Shown here: in pieces, positions 35,261 to 48,715 of the stretch
Position numbering within the stretch: position 1 is the stretch's first letter
Layout of the letters: each line of letters starts with the position of its first letter
Source of the DNA: Solenopsis invicta
Taxonomy: Eukaryota; Arthropoda; Insecta; Hymenoptera; Formicidae
DNA length: 64,000 bases
Assembly (NCBI RefSeq): GCF_016802725.1
Contig: NC_052679.1
Coordinates: forward strand, 248,001 to 312,000
Direction: 5' to 3'
Made by a program: the position numbers and the translations under genes
Notes under the pieces: model-generated
Database searches by the model: none
What the model was told of the DNA's origin: nothing
The model's input: only the letters and a program-made list of their open reading frames with translations

Positions 35261-37874
35261 AAGTATCATCTATCATGATCATGAGATATAAATACCATGG
35301 AATATATGGAAAAAAGTATTAATAAATTAAAAAATCTGTATTTCGTAAATGTTCTTTCGACGTTACATTGTTAATTTAATTTCTTATTTTCTATTAATAC
35401 ATCTTAATATCTAAATAGATCTTACTACTCTCTAGGTTTCACTAGCCAACTCCTTAGAGAACGCCGTGCATACGTTATTAATGCAAATGTGATGCAAATG
35501 TATTTGCACTCGCTTCAATGTGGCTCTAATGACGTTAAAGTTAGTATTGTACAGTAGAATTGATGAAATCGCTTGTTACAGGTGTACACAGTTTTCTCAA
35601 CTCGTTAATCTGTACGTTTGTTTATTTGAAATAACACCATTTTGTAATATTATTTTTATTGACGATACAAATGTGATGACATACAATTCGTTTTTTTGTG
35701 ATTTTTAATTAATGCAAAATTACATAATGTGTTTGGAAAGTTATAAGTACATAAGTTAGTATTAATTTCATAAACTTTACAATATTTACGAAATTTATAA
35801 ATCTAATATTAAAAAATATTAAATTTTTTTTAAATTTTAAAGAAACAAGTAATATTGAAATGCACATGAAATGCTACTTATAAAACACATTTTTATAGAA
35901 ACGAGGAAATGCCTTATTAGTATACTATTTAATTTCCAGTTATTTATTTTCCGCAATTTTTATGCAACTGAATTGTTGCACCGATTAAGACTTATGAATA
36001 TCCTCGAAGTACTGAGAATAGACCTGAAAGAATCGTGATGAAAAGGAGAGCAATATTTGTTTTGTAAATCTTTCGTGAAAAATTATGTGCCCGGAGAGGA
36101 TTACTTATTATTAATAACTCAATGATGAGCACCCTATTATTTTTTTATGCTTTCTTTCACGCACCTTATATATCTAAATTTATAATCGATATCAACTTGA
36201 CCTCTGTGGAATTGCTTAAACTCATTCAACACTTTAGCGTTGAGAATTATTAATTCGTACATCATACTGCGTCATACTCAGATGGAACGTAATTATGGAA
36301 GCTTAAGGGAGAAGCAAAACGGCTCAAGTGGGATTTGATGCCGTTATTGTGCTGCAACGGGAATAGTACGCGATTGTTAAACGGTAATAATAATGTCGAT
36401 CTAGTTTGCGATAAGGCCGATAATGAGTCCATGTCGGTCTGCAGAAAACAGAAAGAACGTCAATTAACAGAGAACAATTAAAGTGGAATGTGATCCAGCT
36501 AGAATGTCGGTTTCAAGTCGAGAAAATCTAGGTCGTTTGAAAAAGATTGAAAGGTAATTGAATATCGTAATTTAGCGTAATAGATGATAATCGATACAGA
36601 AATTTATCGCAGTAAGACATGATTATTTACTAATACTGAATATGAAAGAATTATATTAAAGTAATACTTGAAAATAGAAATATCCGTTTTTTTTTTTTTA
36701 AAGATTAGTTAATGCTCTGTAAGAAAGAAATGAAAAATGTTAAAAATATTGACAAATGTTTCAAAATACAAAAAGATAAGCAAAGTATTATCTTACAAAT
36801 CACGAGTATTCAACAATACGTTCCGAGTGCATCGCCGTGCGATGAAACGCGAGACCGGTTTTCGGTGTTTCCTGGTGCGTGCCGCAGTTGCCGCCGGCGA
36901 TTAATTACATCGGTATCAGTTCCTATTACCAGGAACGGCTGGCGGGCGTCGATACTTTCCGATAAAACGTGGCTAAGGTTAATATCGTCCATGGATGCAC
37001 TCAACTCCCTGCCTGGGTGACACTGATAGCGAGCGGAAGCGGAAAATCGATTCGTTCGCGGCCAATATAACCCACCGCCGTTTAAGGGATGCACGGCACG
37101 GAAAGTAATACGGCGGATTACTCTCCTCGTGAGCGCATCGATGTTCTAATGCAATTTGCAAGTCGATGCGAAAAACGCATCAGCAACGAGCCCCCCGTCT
37201 CTTTGTCGAGATCTCGAAAAATCAGCTTGATGGAATAGAAAATACTCAATTGAAAATACTCCTTACAATTCGATAAATGTCGCGACAATATTTTTTAGCT
37301 TATTTCTAACGCTTGGAGTTTGATCACAGGAATTAAGAAGGTTCGTGCTTTGTTAGAATTTTTCTAACTACAGACCAGTTTGTATTCCTCGACAATAAGA
37401 TTCTAATTTGCCGTCGCGGTACGTTGGAATTTTAACCCTTCCCGACTCTTCGTACTGCAATGTAATATTGCGGTTCATTCTGTCTGGAATGAGCTGCAAT
37501 ACCAGCATCTTGCGCCTTCGTCGTATAATAAACCGCGGCTCGAGACGATTAATTTATTCGGGCAAAGAAATATTCTTTCATCCCGCTTTCGCCTTGGAAT
37601 AAATGTCATTACTTAAAATCCATGTCCGTTTAATAAAAGCAAGAGAAGAGATTTTTATCTTGTAGTTCTAAAATATCTCCATATTTAATATATTTAATTC
37701 TTTTGGAATATCCGTTGTAATATGAGTATTCGTATATTAATGTTATACGTAATGTTTTTCTGATAATTTCGCGATATGATTTTTATGAAATTAATTTCTT
37801 TATAATAATATAACATGCAAATAGCCCATTTTAGTAATCAGCAATAATCTGAAATTAATAGGCTTAATAACGAG
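35261..37874. other. No gene recognised; GC island at about 36820-37200
   Basis: AT-rich DNA with a GC-richer patch at 36240-36480 and another at 36820-37200. The frames inside are short and overlap on both strands, with no domain recognised. Confidence 0.5.
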
Positions 37875-38313
37875 CAAACCAAATTATTTTAAATTATATA
37901 TGTGTGTATTTAATAAAGTAATTGAACCACATTAAGAACAGTAACTTTTTATATAAACAAGAAATCGACATATGTATATATTTAATAGATAATGAAATTT
38001 GACCAAATTAAGAATAATAACTTTTAATATAAACAGTAACCGTATTTTTCGAGCACAGAGCTTTCCCTTAATGGTAAATAAATAACAAAAATAAAATTTA
38101 ATAATTTTTTTTTGTTTTTTGGCCATTCGCGAATAGATATTATTTTTAATTTGGTCGAATTTCATAATCTATTAAATATACATATATGCCGGTTTCTTGT
38201 TTATTTAAAAAGTTACTCTTGTTAATTTGGTTCGAATTTATTAAATACACACGTATTGAATTTAAAATAATTATTAAATACACACGTATTGAATTTAAAA
38301 TAATTTTGTTGTT
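37875..38313. mobile_element. MITE of about 430 bp with about 140-bp inverted arms
   Basis: The left arm about 37875-38021 and right arm about 38139-38280 are reverse complements with scattered differences, sharing TGTATTTAATAAA, TATAAACAAGAAA and GACCAAATTAA blocks. The interior is AT-rich with a TTCGCGAA palindrome. The outer end of the right arm is present twice in tandem, listed separately. No clear target duplication. Confidence 0.7.
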
Positions 38314-38329
38314 TGTTTGTTTGTTTGTT
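38240..38329. repeat. 33-bp tandem duplication followed by (GTTT)n
   Basis: Two identical 33-bp units (38240-38272, 38273-38305), each containing TACACACGTATTGAATTT, then about five GTTT units to 38329. The 33-bp unit is also the terminal part of the flanking inverted repeat. Confidence 0.9.
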
Positions 38330-41300
38330 CGCATTAGGCCTATTAATTTCAGATTATTGTTAATTCCTTCATTATTAGACAATTATTGTTATTTAATAAC
38401 TCCAGGTTTACGGTAAGAAACTTTTGATCTTGCGATTAAGCATTTTGTTACGACAGTTGGACGATCGCTTGCGACGGTCAATGTCAAACTGTTTTGGTTA
38501 CAACACGAGTAGCTCGTTGAGGCCGAACTGTATCCCAGGATCGAACTGGTGGTACGCCGCAGCACTTCCTCCTGGAGGTTCGCGGTTCCACCGGGAATTT
38601 CAGGTTCCTCCGCTCCTCTCCGCGGAGACCCTCGAAACGCCTCAAAGTGACCGTAGAGCGTTAGTCGAGAAGCCGGCTATATATTTTAGAGACTCAACTT
38701 TGCAGTCCAAATTGCGGCGGCGCCAGTTTAAACGTGAATTTCGTACCAACTTTATGGCACTGTGATATCTGTGTCATAATTAATTTATGATATAGAATAT
38801 AATATTCGCGAAAAGAGAGGGGCAACTAATTACTTATACCTTACGCTATAATAAAGGAGGGTTATAGAATCATATATTCTCTTGGAAAACAGTTAAGAAG
38901 GAAAACGAGACGTTAAAGAAAAATAAAACGGTTTTCAATTATTATTTGTTTCTTTTTTTATTAATAACGTAATATTACAATTTAACGCGAAAGGCTCTGC
39001 TATTTGTTTTTGCAGTATATAAATTTATGCAAGTACTCGCGACTAATTTCAAGCGTTAATGCCACGAATGACGGCAGTGTTAATTCGTTGTAAAGTAAAC
39101 GCACACGCCGCGATATTCGCCAGTGAGGAAGGAAAATAAAAGCCCTCCGCGAGCTAGAGCGGGAATGAAATCTAAAGGAGAGGACCTAAATATTCCGCAC
39201 GCCGGCGAATATTCGCGGTTCGACGAAACTCTATCCGTTTGAATAACGCCCGACTCGATTCGAATGAACTTTTCGTGCGGAAGAAGCCCGTTGGTCGGTA
39301 GAGCTGCCATGCGCACCAGGAAGTAACTTCGTCCTCTCTTACGGAGAAGCGCCGAGGCAAAACTACTTGCCGAGCGGAAGCAACTTGAGGCGATCGCTGT
39401 GTTTGAGAAATTCGCTCTTGTACGTACGTCTGTGATAATGTTTCGAGATTTCCGCCCAGAAAGACTGCTACGAATCCCCAAGTAGAGTGCGATACGACGA
39501 CGCCTTCCGATTGTGAATTCCGCTCTTTAATCTTAAATGTATATATCTCGTCGGGAATTGTTTCTAACACAGTTGAATTTCCACGTATAGAAAATTTTTA
39601 TGCTTTGATTATTACAGCAATGATATGCAGTTACGAAACTAATTGTCCGAACACAAGATATAGAAGTTTTTTATTCACAAATTCATTAAATATTAAAATT
39701 TTTTTGAATATTAAAATTGAAGTATGCTTTTGATTCGTAGCTTGAAATAAACTTTCAATATCTTGACAAGTGGTCTTGTGTTGACAATTAATAATCACGA
39801 AACTGCATAAAATTATGGTTTATTTAATTTTTAGTGTCTACATTAAGTAATCTAGGTCGGTTTTCTAAATTTTACTTTTTTTTTGCATTTTTTACTTATA
39901 TATAAAAATTGCAAAATATCTATTTTCATCTGTGATTTTTCGACTTTTTCGCATCGAAAAAAAAATTTTTTTTTTCAGTTTCTAAACGATTAATTAAAAA
40001 AAAAATTAATTAAAATTCATGCATTATAACTCGAAATATAAACAATATAAAACGGCAAGGGTCAAAGATATCCTAGATATCTTAATATTATTTTGTCACA
40101 ATTTTACCATCTTTTACATACATTTTTAGATTTAAGTAAAAACAGGTAAAGATAAAGATAAAATAGAGTCGGCACTTTGTTGCAATTTTATTTAAATGGT
40201 TAAATCTTTTAATTTGCTTTTGTTGATGGCAGTAAATTTTTAAAATCTAGACACAAGTTTGCTTTTGATAAAAATGTGTTTTCACCTCTAATCATGTTTT
40301 CTCTAAAAAATTAATAATATTTGTAGCCTAAACAAAACTCTCGGTCCTCTATCTGGAAAATTAATTTCACGATTGTATACCTATGGTAATTATGCGATAC
40401 TTTTGTTACGCCAGTACTGTTTTTTTTTTTAATTGCTGTAATGGAAATCGAAAATAGAAAACAAAGATTAGAAATCATGGACAGACAATTAACGAGAATT
40501 CTTATACACGAAAAGGGTGGAGTTGAGAACATTCTGATGTACGCGGACTTGTGCAGTTTAACAGATTGCTACGATGTTGCAAGTTGGTCGATAACAACAG
40601 AATTTGCAGCATAGTAATATGCAAGTACGTATTTGTCGTATATTTCCGTTATAAAAGATTTATTATAGGAAATTTATTGAATTTATATCTCTACAAAGAA
40701 CTTTATTCAATATACGCTAGGCTAGGCACGATTTACAGATATACTGCATAACTGCAAAAACAGATACATTATTGAATATTAATTACACAAATTGGTTTAT
40801 TCTATAAAGTTGTTAGAAAGCGTGAGAAGATTATTAACGAACTTATAAGAGAAAAATGCAGTGGATCCCCACTTTGATCGTATTATATCGTAATGCGATA
40901 ACGCCAATTTCTTAAGAAATGTCAGTAACGCGATAAAGAAACGTTTCCTAGAACATCATTCACGGTCATCGTGTAAACGTTGTTTCCCGTCAAACTTTGC
41001 GACAGCCAGCGGGGGTGATCGATCGCGAAAAAGCAGTGAACCGACATCGATAGGGCCGGACACGTTTGTCACTCGAAGCCGCGATCGATTGGCTACGACG
41101 CCATCGACGACGACGGGGGGCTGTTTGCGAAGGTTCGTCAAAAACTGGACGACAAAAAAGAATGCGGAAACGCGACGGAAAAACAATGGAGACGCATCCG
41201 TCGGACGACGCGCGGCGTGGAGAAGGAGAATCCGAAAAAACAACAAGGGAACATTGCGAAATGCGAAGAAAACCGTGAAAATCGAAGGACCGAGCTACGA

Positions 41301-41988
41301 GCCGATTCCACGGAAATGAAAAAGGTGCCGGTAATGAGAGTCGAGCAAACTGCGAATGTGGTGCGAGGGTACGCGGGGGTAGTGCCAGGGAGTTTGCCAG
41401 GGAATGCGATGAAAACTCCGACGAGCCAGACGATTAATCCTCTTTGTCATTTAAATCGAGGCCGATGCGTGTCACGCGGCCGTGGTCGCGTTGTCAATCG
41501 TTATTGGAACGGTTATCGATTTATCGCAACTCCCTACCGCGCGCTGCGCGCTGCGGGCTGGGTTGCGAGGGTTGGCGTAAAGGGCGCAAGTAGTGGCACG
41601 TCGATGATAATTGAAATTCGAGTAGCGACGGTAACGAGATGTTTATGCAATAACGCGTGGAGCGATAGCTGAGTTTGAGGCGTTTCGGCCGGGCAGGTTT
41701 AATATTGGTTTTCCTTTCTCCCTTTCTCCCTTTCTTCCTTTCTCCCTTTCTTCCCTGTAGGAAAACCTACATTCTCTTTTGTGCGCATCCTGCGCTCCTT
41801 ATTTTAATCGTTCGCCATTCTCCTTTTATAAATTGTTTTCTGGCTGGAAACCTTAGAAACATGTAGTCATCTATTTTGAGGCACAAAAGAAATTGAGGGT
41901 TGTGCTCGTAATGATATATAATTATTGAAGTTAAATAGAATATTTTCATATTTGAATAAGTTTGAAACGGTTTTTGGTCTTTCTGTAA
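38330..41988. other. No gene recognised; GC islands at about 38430-38760, 39070-39500 and 40970-41680
   Basis: Each island carries overlapping frames of 70-151 codons on both strands. None shows a recognisable domain or a convincing splice context. Between islands the DNA is AT-rich, with A/T runs near 39960-40010. Confidence 0.5.
41711..41757. repeat. Polypyrimidine tract (CCCTTTCT-type units)
   Basis: Repeated TTTCTCCC / TTTCTTCC octamers form an uninterrupted pyrimidine strand ending before CCTGTAG. Confidence 0.85.
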
Positions 41989-42184
41989 TAACGTGAAAAG
42001 TAGTTTGTGCATAAATATTACTATTTTCCACGCTCAAAGTGAAATAGATTTTCGAAACTTTTTAACTGCTTAAAAAGCAAATCAAACCTCGCGCAATTTT
42101 GCGGATGAAGAGCTTCGAAAATCGATCTCACTTTGAGCATAGAAAATAGTAGTATTCATGCAAAAGTTGCTTTTCAAACGTTAC
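41989..42184. mobile_element. MITE of about 196 bp with about 72-bp inverted arms
   Basis: Arms 41989-42060 and 42111-42184 are reverse complements with about a dozen differences, sharing ACTATTTTC, GCTCAAAGTGA and GATTTTCGAA. The central loop is about 50 bp. It occupies nearly its whole length as a hairpin. Confidence 0.7.
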
Positions 42185-45100
42185 CTCGATAATTACATCA
42201 GAACTAAAAATCTTTCTTTACTCATTAAATATATATAATCTGCATTGCGCGTAGACAATGTAAATTTCTATATGTAAACTAGATTTTACGTTATCTATGT
42301 AAATAATAATGTATGGAATATTAAAAAATTTAGATTTTATTAGAAATAGTGAAAATGATGTTCCGCTTTTTAATACTACATTTTTTTTATGTACATACTC
42401 ATATATTTCATGAATTTAAAGATATATATATATATATATATATAATTATAAAGATCAGCACTAAGATCTAGCTATGACCGTTAGGACTTCTCAATTGTTT
42501 TATATTTGTGTCTTTAGATATTGATCTAAGGTTTTCTTGTTACTGATTTAAATTATATGGATTAAATTTTTAAGTTAGATATATAAACAATCTTTTAATT
42601 TAATTATTTTTTCCGTATTGCGTTCCAATTTATAATAATTTATATTGCATGTATCGTCTACTTGAAAATAGTTTATACAAGCGCAATGTAAGCAATGTAT
42701 AAATCATTCATGTAGACGTAATCTCGAAATGTACAGAATCCTAGTAATTATTTAATATTATTTAAATATTTCACAAGCGCTTTTAAAATGTTTGAAGTAA
42801 TAAAAACTGACGTTTGATTTTATGAAGGTTACTCAAGTAGCTTGCATGATTCTTACATTTTTTAACACATGCCCTAAGAGCAGCAAATAAAAAGAACAGT
42901 TATTCGTGTCACAAGAATAAGATTTGCTCGATAAAAAATTAATACGACCGACATTGCGTCGCCGGAACATTGGCAGAAACATATTATACAACATACAACT
43001 CTTTATAAGAATTCGATCGAGTTGTTACAGTTAGACGTCGTACCGGAAATCGAGGGAGTTATGTAAACCCGATTTCAGAGCGGCAATCGAATGCGTGGCG
43101 GAACCAATCGACTTTTGAACTTTCCGGTTGCGGGACTTACAAGACGCGTAGCTTCCAAGTTTTATGCCGCGGAATCGATGGAGATTACAATAGGCTGTCT
43201 GACGTTGTTACATGAAAACTTTGCTCACGTTGCTTGCTTTGCCACTTCCGTTCTCGAGAAGAAATTCTCGAAATTCTGACGCGACAATCTGTCCAAAGCT
43301 AAATGACAAAACCTCGCGATTCTCAAGTTTCATATTGTAGTTTTCTAGCATAACCGAGGTTAACGAAATCTCTTCGCTTCGCGTGTCACTTGGCGCGAGT
43401 CGCGACCGCGCCTCTTGATTAACAGAATTTTAGACAGTATGTTGAAAGTTTAATTGTGCATTTGTACTGTATATACATCAAATGTGTAATTTCAGCGCAA
43501 CAAATTGTTCTTTGTAAATGAGCATACATTTGGCGTTAATTAAAGTGATTTATATTACTGTTAATATTCACGACTTTGATATGAAGAGATTATCAATCTT
43601 TTCATTTGCGCTGTTTAAATAATAAAAATTATATAATTTATTAATCTTTAATTATACTAATGATATTTATGTGCATTTAAATGCATTAATCATATTCGCA
43701 TAATGCCTTTCATACACCAAGCTAATAGCATTAAATCGATATAGATGTGATATCAGGAATTATATTGTCGTATTTAAATGTAATATCTGTTGAATTAAAT
43801 CAAAATTAATTTTGCTCGAGATATAACGATTAAAATATTAACGACAATGCGTTTTGAAAATAATTGTAAATACTTGTTCGACATTTCTTATCGTAATTGT
43901 AACCGAAATCGACGGGATCAGACATCGGTATCAGCGGTAATTAGAAACAAACCGTTTCTCTAGTGAAACATGACACGGCCGATTAAGCTCTTAAAATTTC
44001 GCAGCGCCCGCGTGTCGGAAAATACGTTCCTATCTCGACATCCATGCAGCAAGGTCCGCGATTTATGACTCACAGCCTCCTGCCTGCGCCCTATTTCTCC
44101 ATCCTTCCTTTCTTATATCCTTCCGGAGTCTTCTTCGACCTTTTCTTTTCGCCCGCTGATGTCGTAAATAGCTCCTTTCTTACTCTCTCGCTAATGTAAG
44201 ACAAAATTGCAAGATTATTTTCAATGGTCCTGCTGTAAACGTTGAAATATTTAATACAATAAGGCTGATGCACTTCCTCTCGACTGAAATTCTTTAGCAA
44301 ATTATAGTTGAACTTTCTTTCTCTACAGTTTGACTGTGCACTGTTTTTTGCAACTTTTAAGATTAAATAAAGCCGTATATTATCTCTATACAAAGGTGCT
44401 AATTAATAAATTACTTAAAAGAAGAAAATCCTATCGGAAGATAAACGTATGCAAAATAATACGAGCCCGAACGTTAAATACATTTTGCGTAGTGCTAAAT
44501 AAAAAGTAGAATATTTTGAAATTTTAATGAGACAAGTCATTGACAAATATATTATTGACAAATAAACATTTTAATTTAATTTTAACTGGACTTTTAGAAA
44601 GAAGGAAGAAAATTTAACTGGACACAGATTTGATAATAATTTTGTTAGACTTTCAAACTGGTTGTTACAATGTCAAAATTTGTTGCAGCATTGTTCATCA
44701 TGCTTAAACATTTGTCATAATTATTTTCACAAATATTTAGTACAACAAAATTACAAATCGATATTCATTATTTGCTACATTTTTTCATATTTTTGCAAAA
44801 TTGTCTTTTCTGTATATAACTGCATTAGATACAATTATTGTTGCAAATAGCACAGCAAATTAATAGCGCCTAGAAACTGTGTTTGTAATATACTTTGTAA
44901 TGCCGCGGTTAAATATCTTACATTAGTAAGTAAGAAAACGTCATGAGCGGAAAAATGTGCTTTTGGATAACATTTTTCGCGTAACTGAAATTCCTTAAAT
45001 ACTTGGCGTAACCTGGAAATGAAGGGCTTTCAAACCTTGACCATTGGAAGTAGGTCGTGCTAGGGAGAACGTGTCCGAATACCGTCATTTAAAAACACGA

Positions 45101-45230
45101 TACACGAAACATTGCATTTATAATATGCATTTTTTTTGCATTATATATGCCTTTCCAGCACATTTTTAATAGTTACTAATATTAATGTAAAATATAAACA
45201 ATAGAATTACATATACTATATATTTATATA
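42185..45230. other. No gene recognised
   Basis: AT-rich, with a GC-richer island at about 42950-43440 and another at about 43900-44160. A (TA)n run is listed separately. No supported coding region. Confidence 0.5.
42422..42444. repeat. (AT)n microsatellite
   Basis: About eleven uninterrupted AT dinucleotides. Confidence 0.9.
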
Positions 45231-45671
45231 GAAAAGGCAAAAAGTATCAGAAAAATATCTGATAAAATATCTTGAAAACAAAATATTGGTATTATATGAT
45301 TTTTCTTCACACAACATGATTCCTCTAATTATTCTGTATATAAACGTATTAAAACAAAGTTATCGAAAATCAATAGTTTACAGAATATTTTATGTCGAAA
45401 TACATGCCAAAATAAAATATAATATAAAATTTCTCAAACTATTTATTTTTTGCACTACCTTAATACTTTTGTATACAGAATAATTATAGAATTCATATGC
45501 AAAATGACGATAATCTTTATATGAAAAATATTTTTATATGAAAAATTAAACTATTTGGACATTAATTTTACAAGTATTATTCCGGATCATATAACTTTTG
45601 TATAAAATAATTTTTTTCAAATATTTTGTTTTTGAGATATTTTACTGGTCCGATACTTTTTGCTTCCTTTG
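45231..45671. mobile_element. 441-bp non-autonomous element, Tc1/mariner-like by TA flanks
   Basis: The outer ends GAAAAGGCAAAAAGTATC and rc CAAAGGAAGCAAAAAGTATC match in inverted orientation. Similarity continues inward through AAAATATC, AAAACAAAATATT and TATATGAT blocks over about 70-85 bp per arm. TATA flanks both ends (45227-45230, 45672-45675), consistent with a TA target duplication. The 65-codon frame inside is unrecognised and AT-driven. Confidence 0.65.
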
Positions 45672-47191
45672 TATAATAAAGTAACTCGAAATTAAAATTT
45701 TTTGTACCAAAAAATACAAATTGTTAATTAAAATCGATAGAAAAAATAAATTTTCATATTTCAAGCATATACACGTAAATTTGTGTTTATTGATGACCTA
45801 TTTTACTGTTCACGTAAATTTTGTGAAAATACAGCGATATGCAACGTTTTTTGGAAAGTTGCATGTCGAATTGCTATTGAAAAAATCGACGATTAATAAT
45901 ACCCACATAAACCAATCGGAAAATGGCTTCGAAAAATTGCGGTTGCCCAAAAATCGCGTGTATTACTCATAAAACGAAGGGCGGTCGAAGATTGAAATCA
46001 AATTTGACTTTGCATATAACGGGCGGCCGGCGATACATTCTCGCCAAAGAGCCATTAAACGATAAATCGCTTATTACCGGCAATTAATATCGCGAACAGC
46101 GGACATCCCGTTAATTCTCGTTTAAACAAGCGCCGTTTCGGTTGGAATTCATTCCGCGTAACAGCAAACTGCATTTTCCCCGGGCCATCTTGAGCTATGC
46201 GCGCGGTCATATCAGTTCGCGGATGCTGCAATAGAAGCAGCAACAGCAGAGGTAGTAACAACCGCCGTCGCCGCTGCTGCTGCCGTTGCCGCTGCTGCTG
46301 AAGATGGAGCTCGACTAAAACTAATTTCTCTTGGAAGCCAACTCCTTTTGTAAGAATTTTTTTTAAACGTTACTTCTCTTTTTTTAGTGAAATTAAAATC
46401 CTTACATACTTTGTGTGGGACGCGAGAGCGGCAAATAGATTGCATCTCGCCATTGCTTTTAGTGAAATGGCTGGATTAACAAAGTCGGGATTAGAGCAAA
46501 TAATTAAATAAATCCTCAAAAATACGTATTTGTTTTTTTAATATTTTTCTTTTTTTCTTAAAGGTTGTGCTAACTTTAACCATAAGTTAGTATCGTCATT
46601 GTTTTTAGTGAACGATTAGAATAAAAGAATCCTAAGTAGAGCAAAAAAAAATAGAAAATAAATTCTGTATAAGTCGCATTTGATTGTGCTGAAATGGCTG
46701 TGCTAGTTTAATTAAGACGTCTACTTTTATCATGTAGAAATTAAAAGAACACATGATAGAAAAGATATGAGAAAATTTATTTACTTTCTTCCCTTCTTTC
46801 CTTCTCAACCTACCTTCCATACATTAAAAAATTTTACTTTGCCAGCCCTGGTAATTGATCACAGCCATTCACCGCGATCAACGCTTAAAGTTTCTATTGA
46901 ATCCACCGATTAGAAAATTTTATGTTAAATTAGTTAATTGGCAACGTGAGCAATTGGGCGTTATTCAAAATCTAATAGCGTGAATGAACAAATCTCATTC
47001 TTTAATGAAAATCACTACTGCAAGAAATTACTTAAATTAAACTACACATATTGTAAATGTTTTTTTTTTTTTTTTTTTTTTTGAAGATTTCTAATATGAA
47101 AGGCCGTATATTTAAAGCAGAAAAATAATATGATGAAGTTTTATACGAAGAGCTTTCTTCGTCTTTCTTATCGGTGAAGTTGGACAAAGAA
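45672..47191. other. No gene recognised
   Basis: A GC-richer patch at about 45990-46310 includes a cryptic trinucleotide repeat. A T23 run lies at 47060-47082. The rest is AT-rich without coding support. Confidence 0.5.
46229..46302. repeat. Cryptic GCT/GCC trinucleotide repeat
   Basis: Interrupted GCAGCAACAGCAG and GCCGCTGCTGCTGCC-type runs. On the minus strand they read as alanine-rich, but the surrounding frame has no other coding support. Confidence 0.75.
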
Positions 47192-48715
47192 TAATTAACA
47201 CACACACACAAAAATGAATTCTTAAAGAAATGCATAAGTGCTTTAATTTAAGAATATGTTATGCTTAAAATAGCGCCAAGAATAAATAATCTTCGATTAA
47301 GAATAAATCATTCTTAAAACAAAACGAAAATATATTCTTAATTTAAAATAAATTTTACTTTATTTAAATAGTAGAATTGCGCCCATTTAACATTAAATAT
47401 GTTTGTATTAGGATTAGTTTTTTTTCAATGCGGCCGGGTTTGCTGCGGCGGATTCATTGTACATTTCACTCATGTTGTTTGTGGGTAGCAGATCTACTGC
47501 GGCAGATCCGCCTGTGTGTATAGACAACCGACGTGACGCGGCGTTTTTTTACCGTTGTGATGAAGTCGGCCGTCAGTTTATTATGGACATAGGTTAGGTA
47601 GGACGAACAGAAACATTTTACTTATCCTTGAAAGTCTGAATTACATTTTGGAGACATGCTCTGTGAATATAATATTTTACTTACGAAACTATCCTCTCTT
47701 ATTTTATAATTATTAATAGTCTGTTCGAAAATAAGTTTAATTATTATTAGTAAAAATGCAGTTAGCAGAAGTAAAAATTACTGGCGTTGCGTTTTGTTTT
47801 ATGCATCAGTAAAACCAGTAGATGATCCCAAATAGTCCGAAACTCTTTCTTTTCTCCATTTTTTCTTTTTTTAAAATTTTTTTTTTATAATTTTTTATAC
47901 AAATAAATTTTTAATTTTGGCAAAAAGTTAATAAATTAAAGTTTATATGTTTAAAAAATAACCAGTTAAATTAAAAAAATAATTTAATTAAAATTAACTA
48001 AGTTAAGTTAAAAGTTATTAACTTTATTATTGAACTTTTAATTTTTTAATTACCCAATTCTGCAAATGAGCTACGAGAGTTTATAACGCGGAGTACGATA
48101 CAAGATCTCCCTAAAAGCTGCTGCGGTAGTCTCGCGCAGCGAGAGATTCCGCTCGCCCAAAGCGCGCGTGCACGCCGTTTAAAGCTCCCCCCCCCCCTCC
48201 TCTCACCTTCTACTCGGGTCGTTGACCGCACGCGGTCGCGCCAGACAAGTGCACGTGCGTACCGAGTGGGCCGCCTCCCCACTCTCCGTCGGCCGAAAAG
48301 AGTGGGGAGGCGGCCCAGACGGCAAGCACGTGCGCTTGTCTGCCGGGACTGCCTGCGGTCAACGACTCTAGTGAGGGGGCTTTAAATGGTGTGCACGCGC
48401 GCTTTGGCTAATTGTAAGCGGAGTCTCTTTCGCTGGGCGAGACCATCGCAACGACTGTTAAAGATCTTGTATCGCACCACGTTATAAACTCTTGTAACTT
48501 ATTTGTAGGGTTAAATAATTAAAAAATTAAAAGTTATGATATTAGAAACAAGAATACGATCTTAAGAATAAAATACACTTTGCACAGATATTTATTATTG
48601 ATGCAAGTGAACAATCGTAATTGAAGAGAGCATTTCATACTTAAATAAAAACAGATAGCATTCAAGATAAAAAATATACGTAAAGTAAGAATTCATTTTT
48701 GTGTGTGAATAATTA
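47192..48715. mobile_element. Possible 1.5-kb element enclosing a palindrome
   Basis: CACACAAAAATGAATTCTTA at the left (within 47192-47224) recurs as an inverted copy at 48686-48715, with ATAATTA on the outer side of both. Beyond this about 30-bp end the match fades. The interior includes a GC-rich patch (47430-47600) and the palindrome at 48033-48535. No target duplication seen, so the outer element is tentative. Confidence 0.35.
48033..48535. mobile_element. 503-bp palindromic foldback element with GC-rich core
   Basis: Almost the whole segment is one imperfect palindrome. Both outer ends are AACTTTTAATTTTTTAATTA in inverted orientation, followed inward by GAGTTTATAACG, ACAAGATCT, GCGCGC and GGTCGTTGAC-type blocks. 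The innermost stem GGGCCGCCTCCCCACTCT (48268-48285 with 48299-48316) is a perfect 18 bp around a 13-nt loop. The core is strongly CpG-rich in contrast to its AT-rich ends and surroundings. Confidence 0.8.

Noticed and set aside
39080..39570. Two overlapping minus-strand frames of 132-133 codons
   Set aside because: Two different frames are equally open over the same GC-rich DNA, which is the signature of composition rather than coding.
41217..41672. 151-codon plus-strand open frame in a CpG-rich island
   Set aside because: Arg/Gly-rich composition follows from CpG-rich DNA; there is no recognisable domain, splice signals or homologue that I know.
47580..47600. GGTTAGGTAGG resembling an insect telomeric TTAGG repeat
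   Set aside because: Only one or two imperfect units; not an array.
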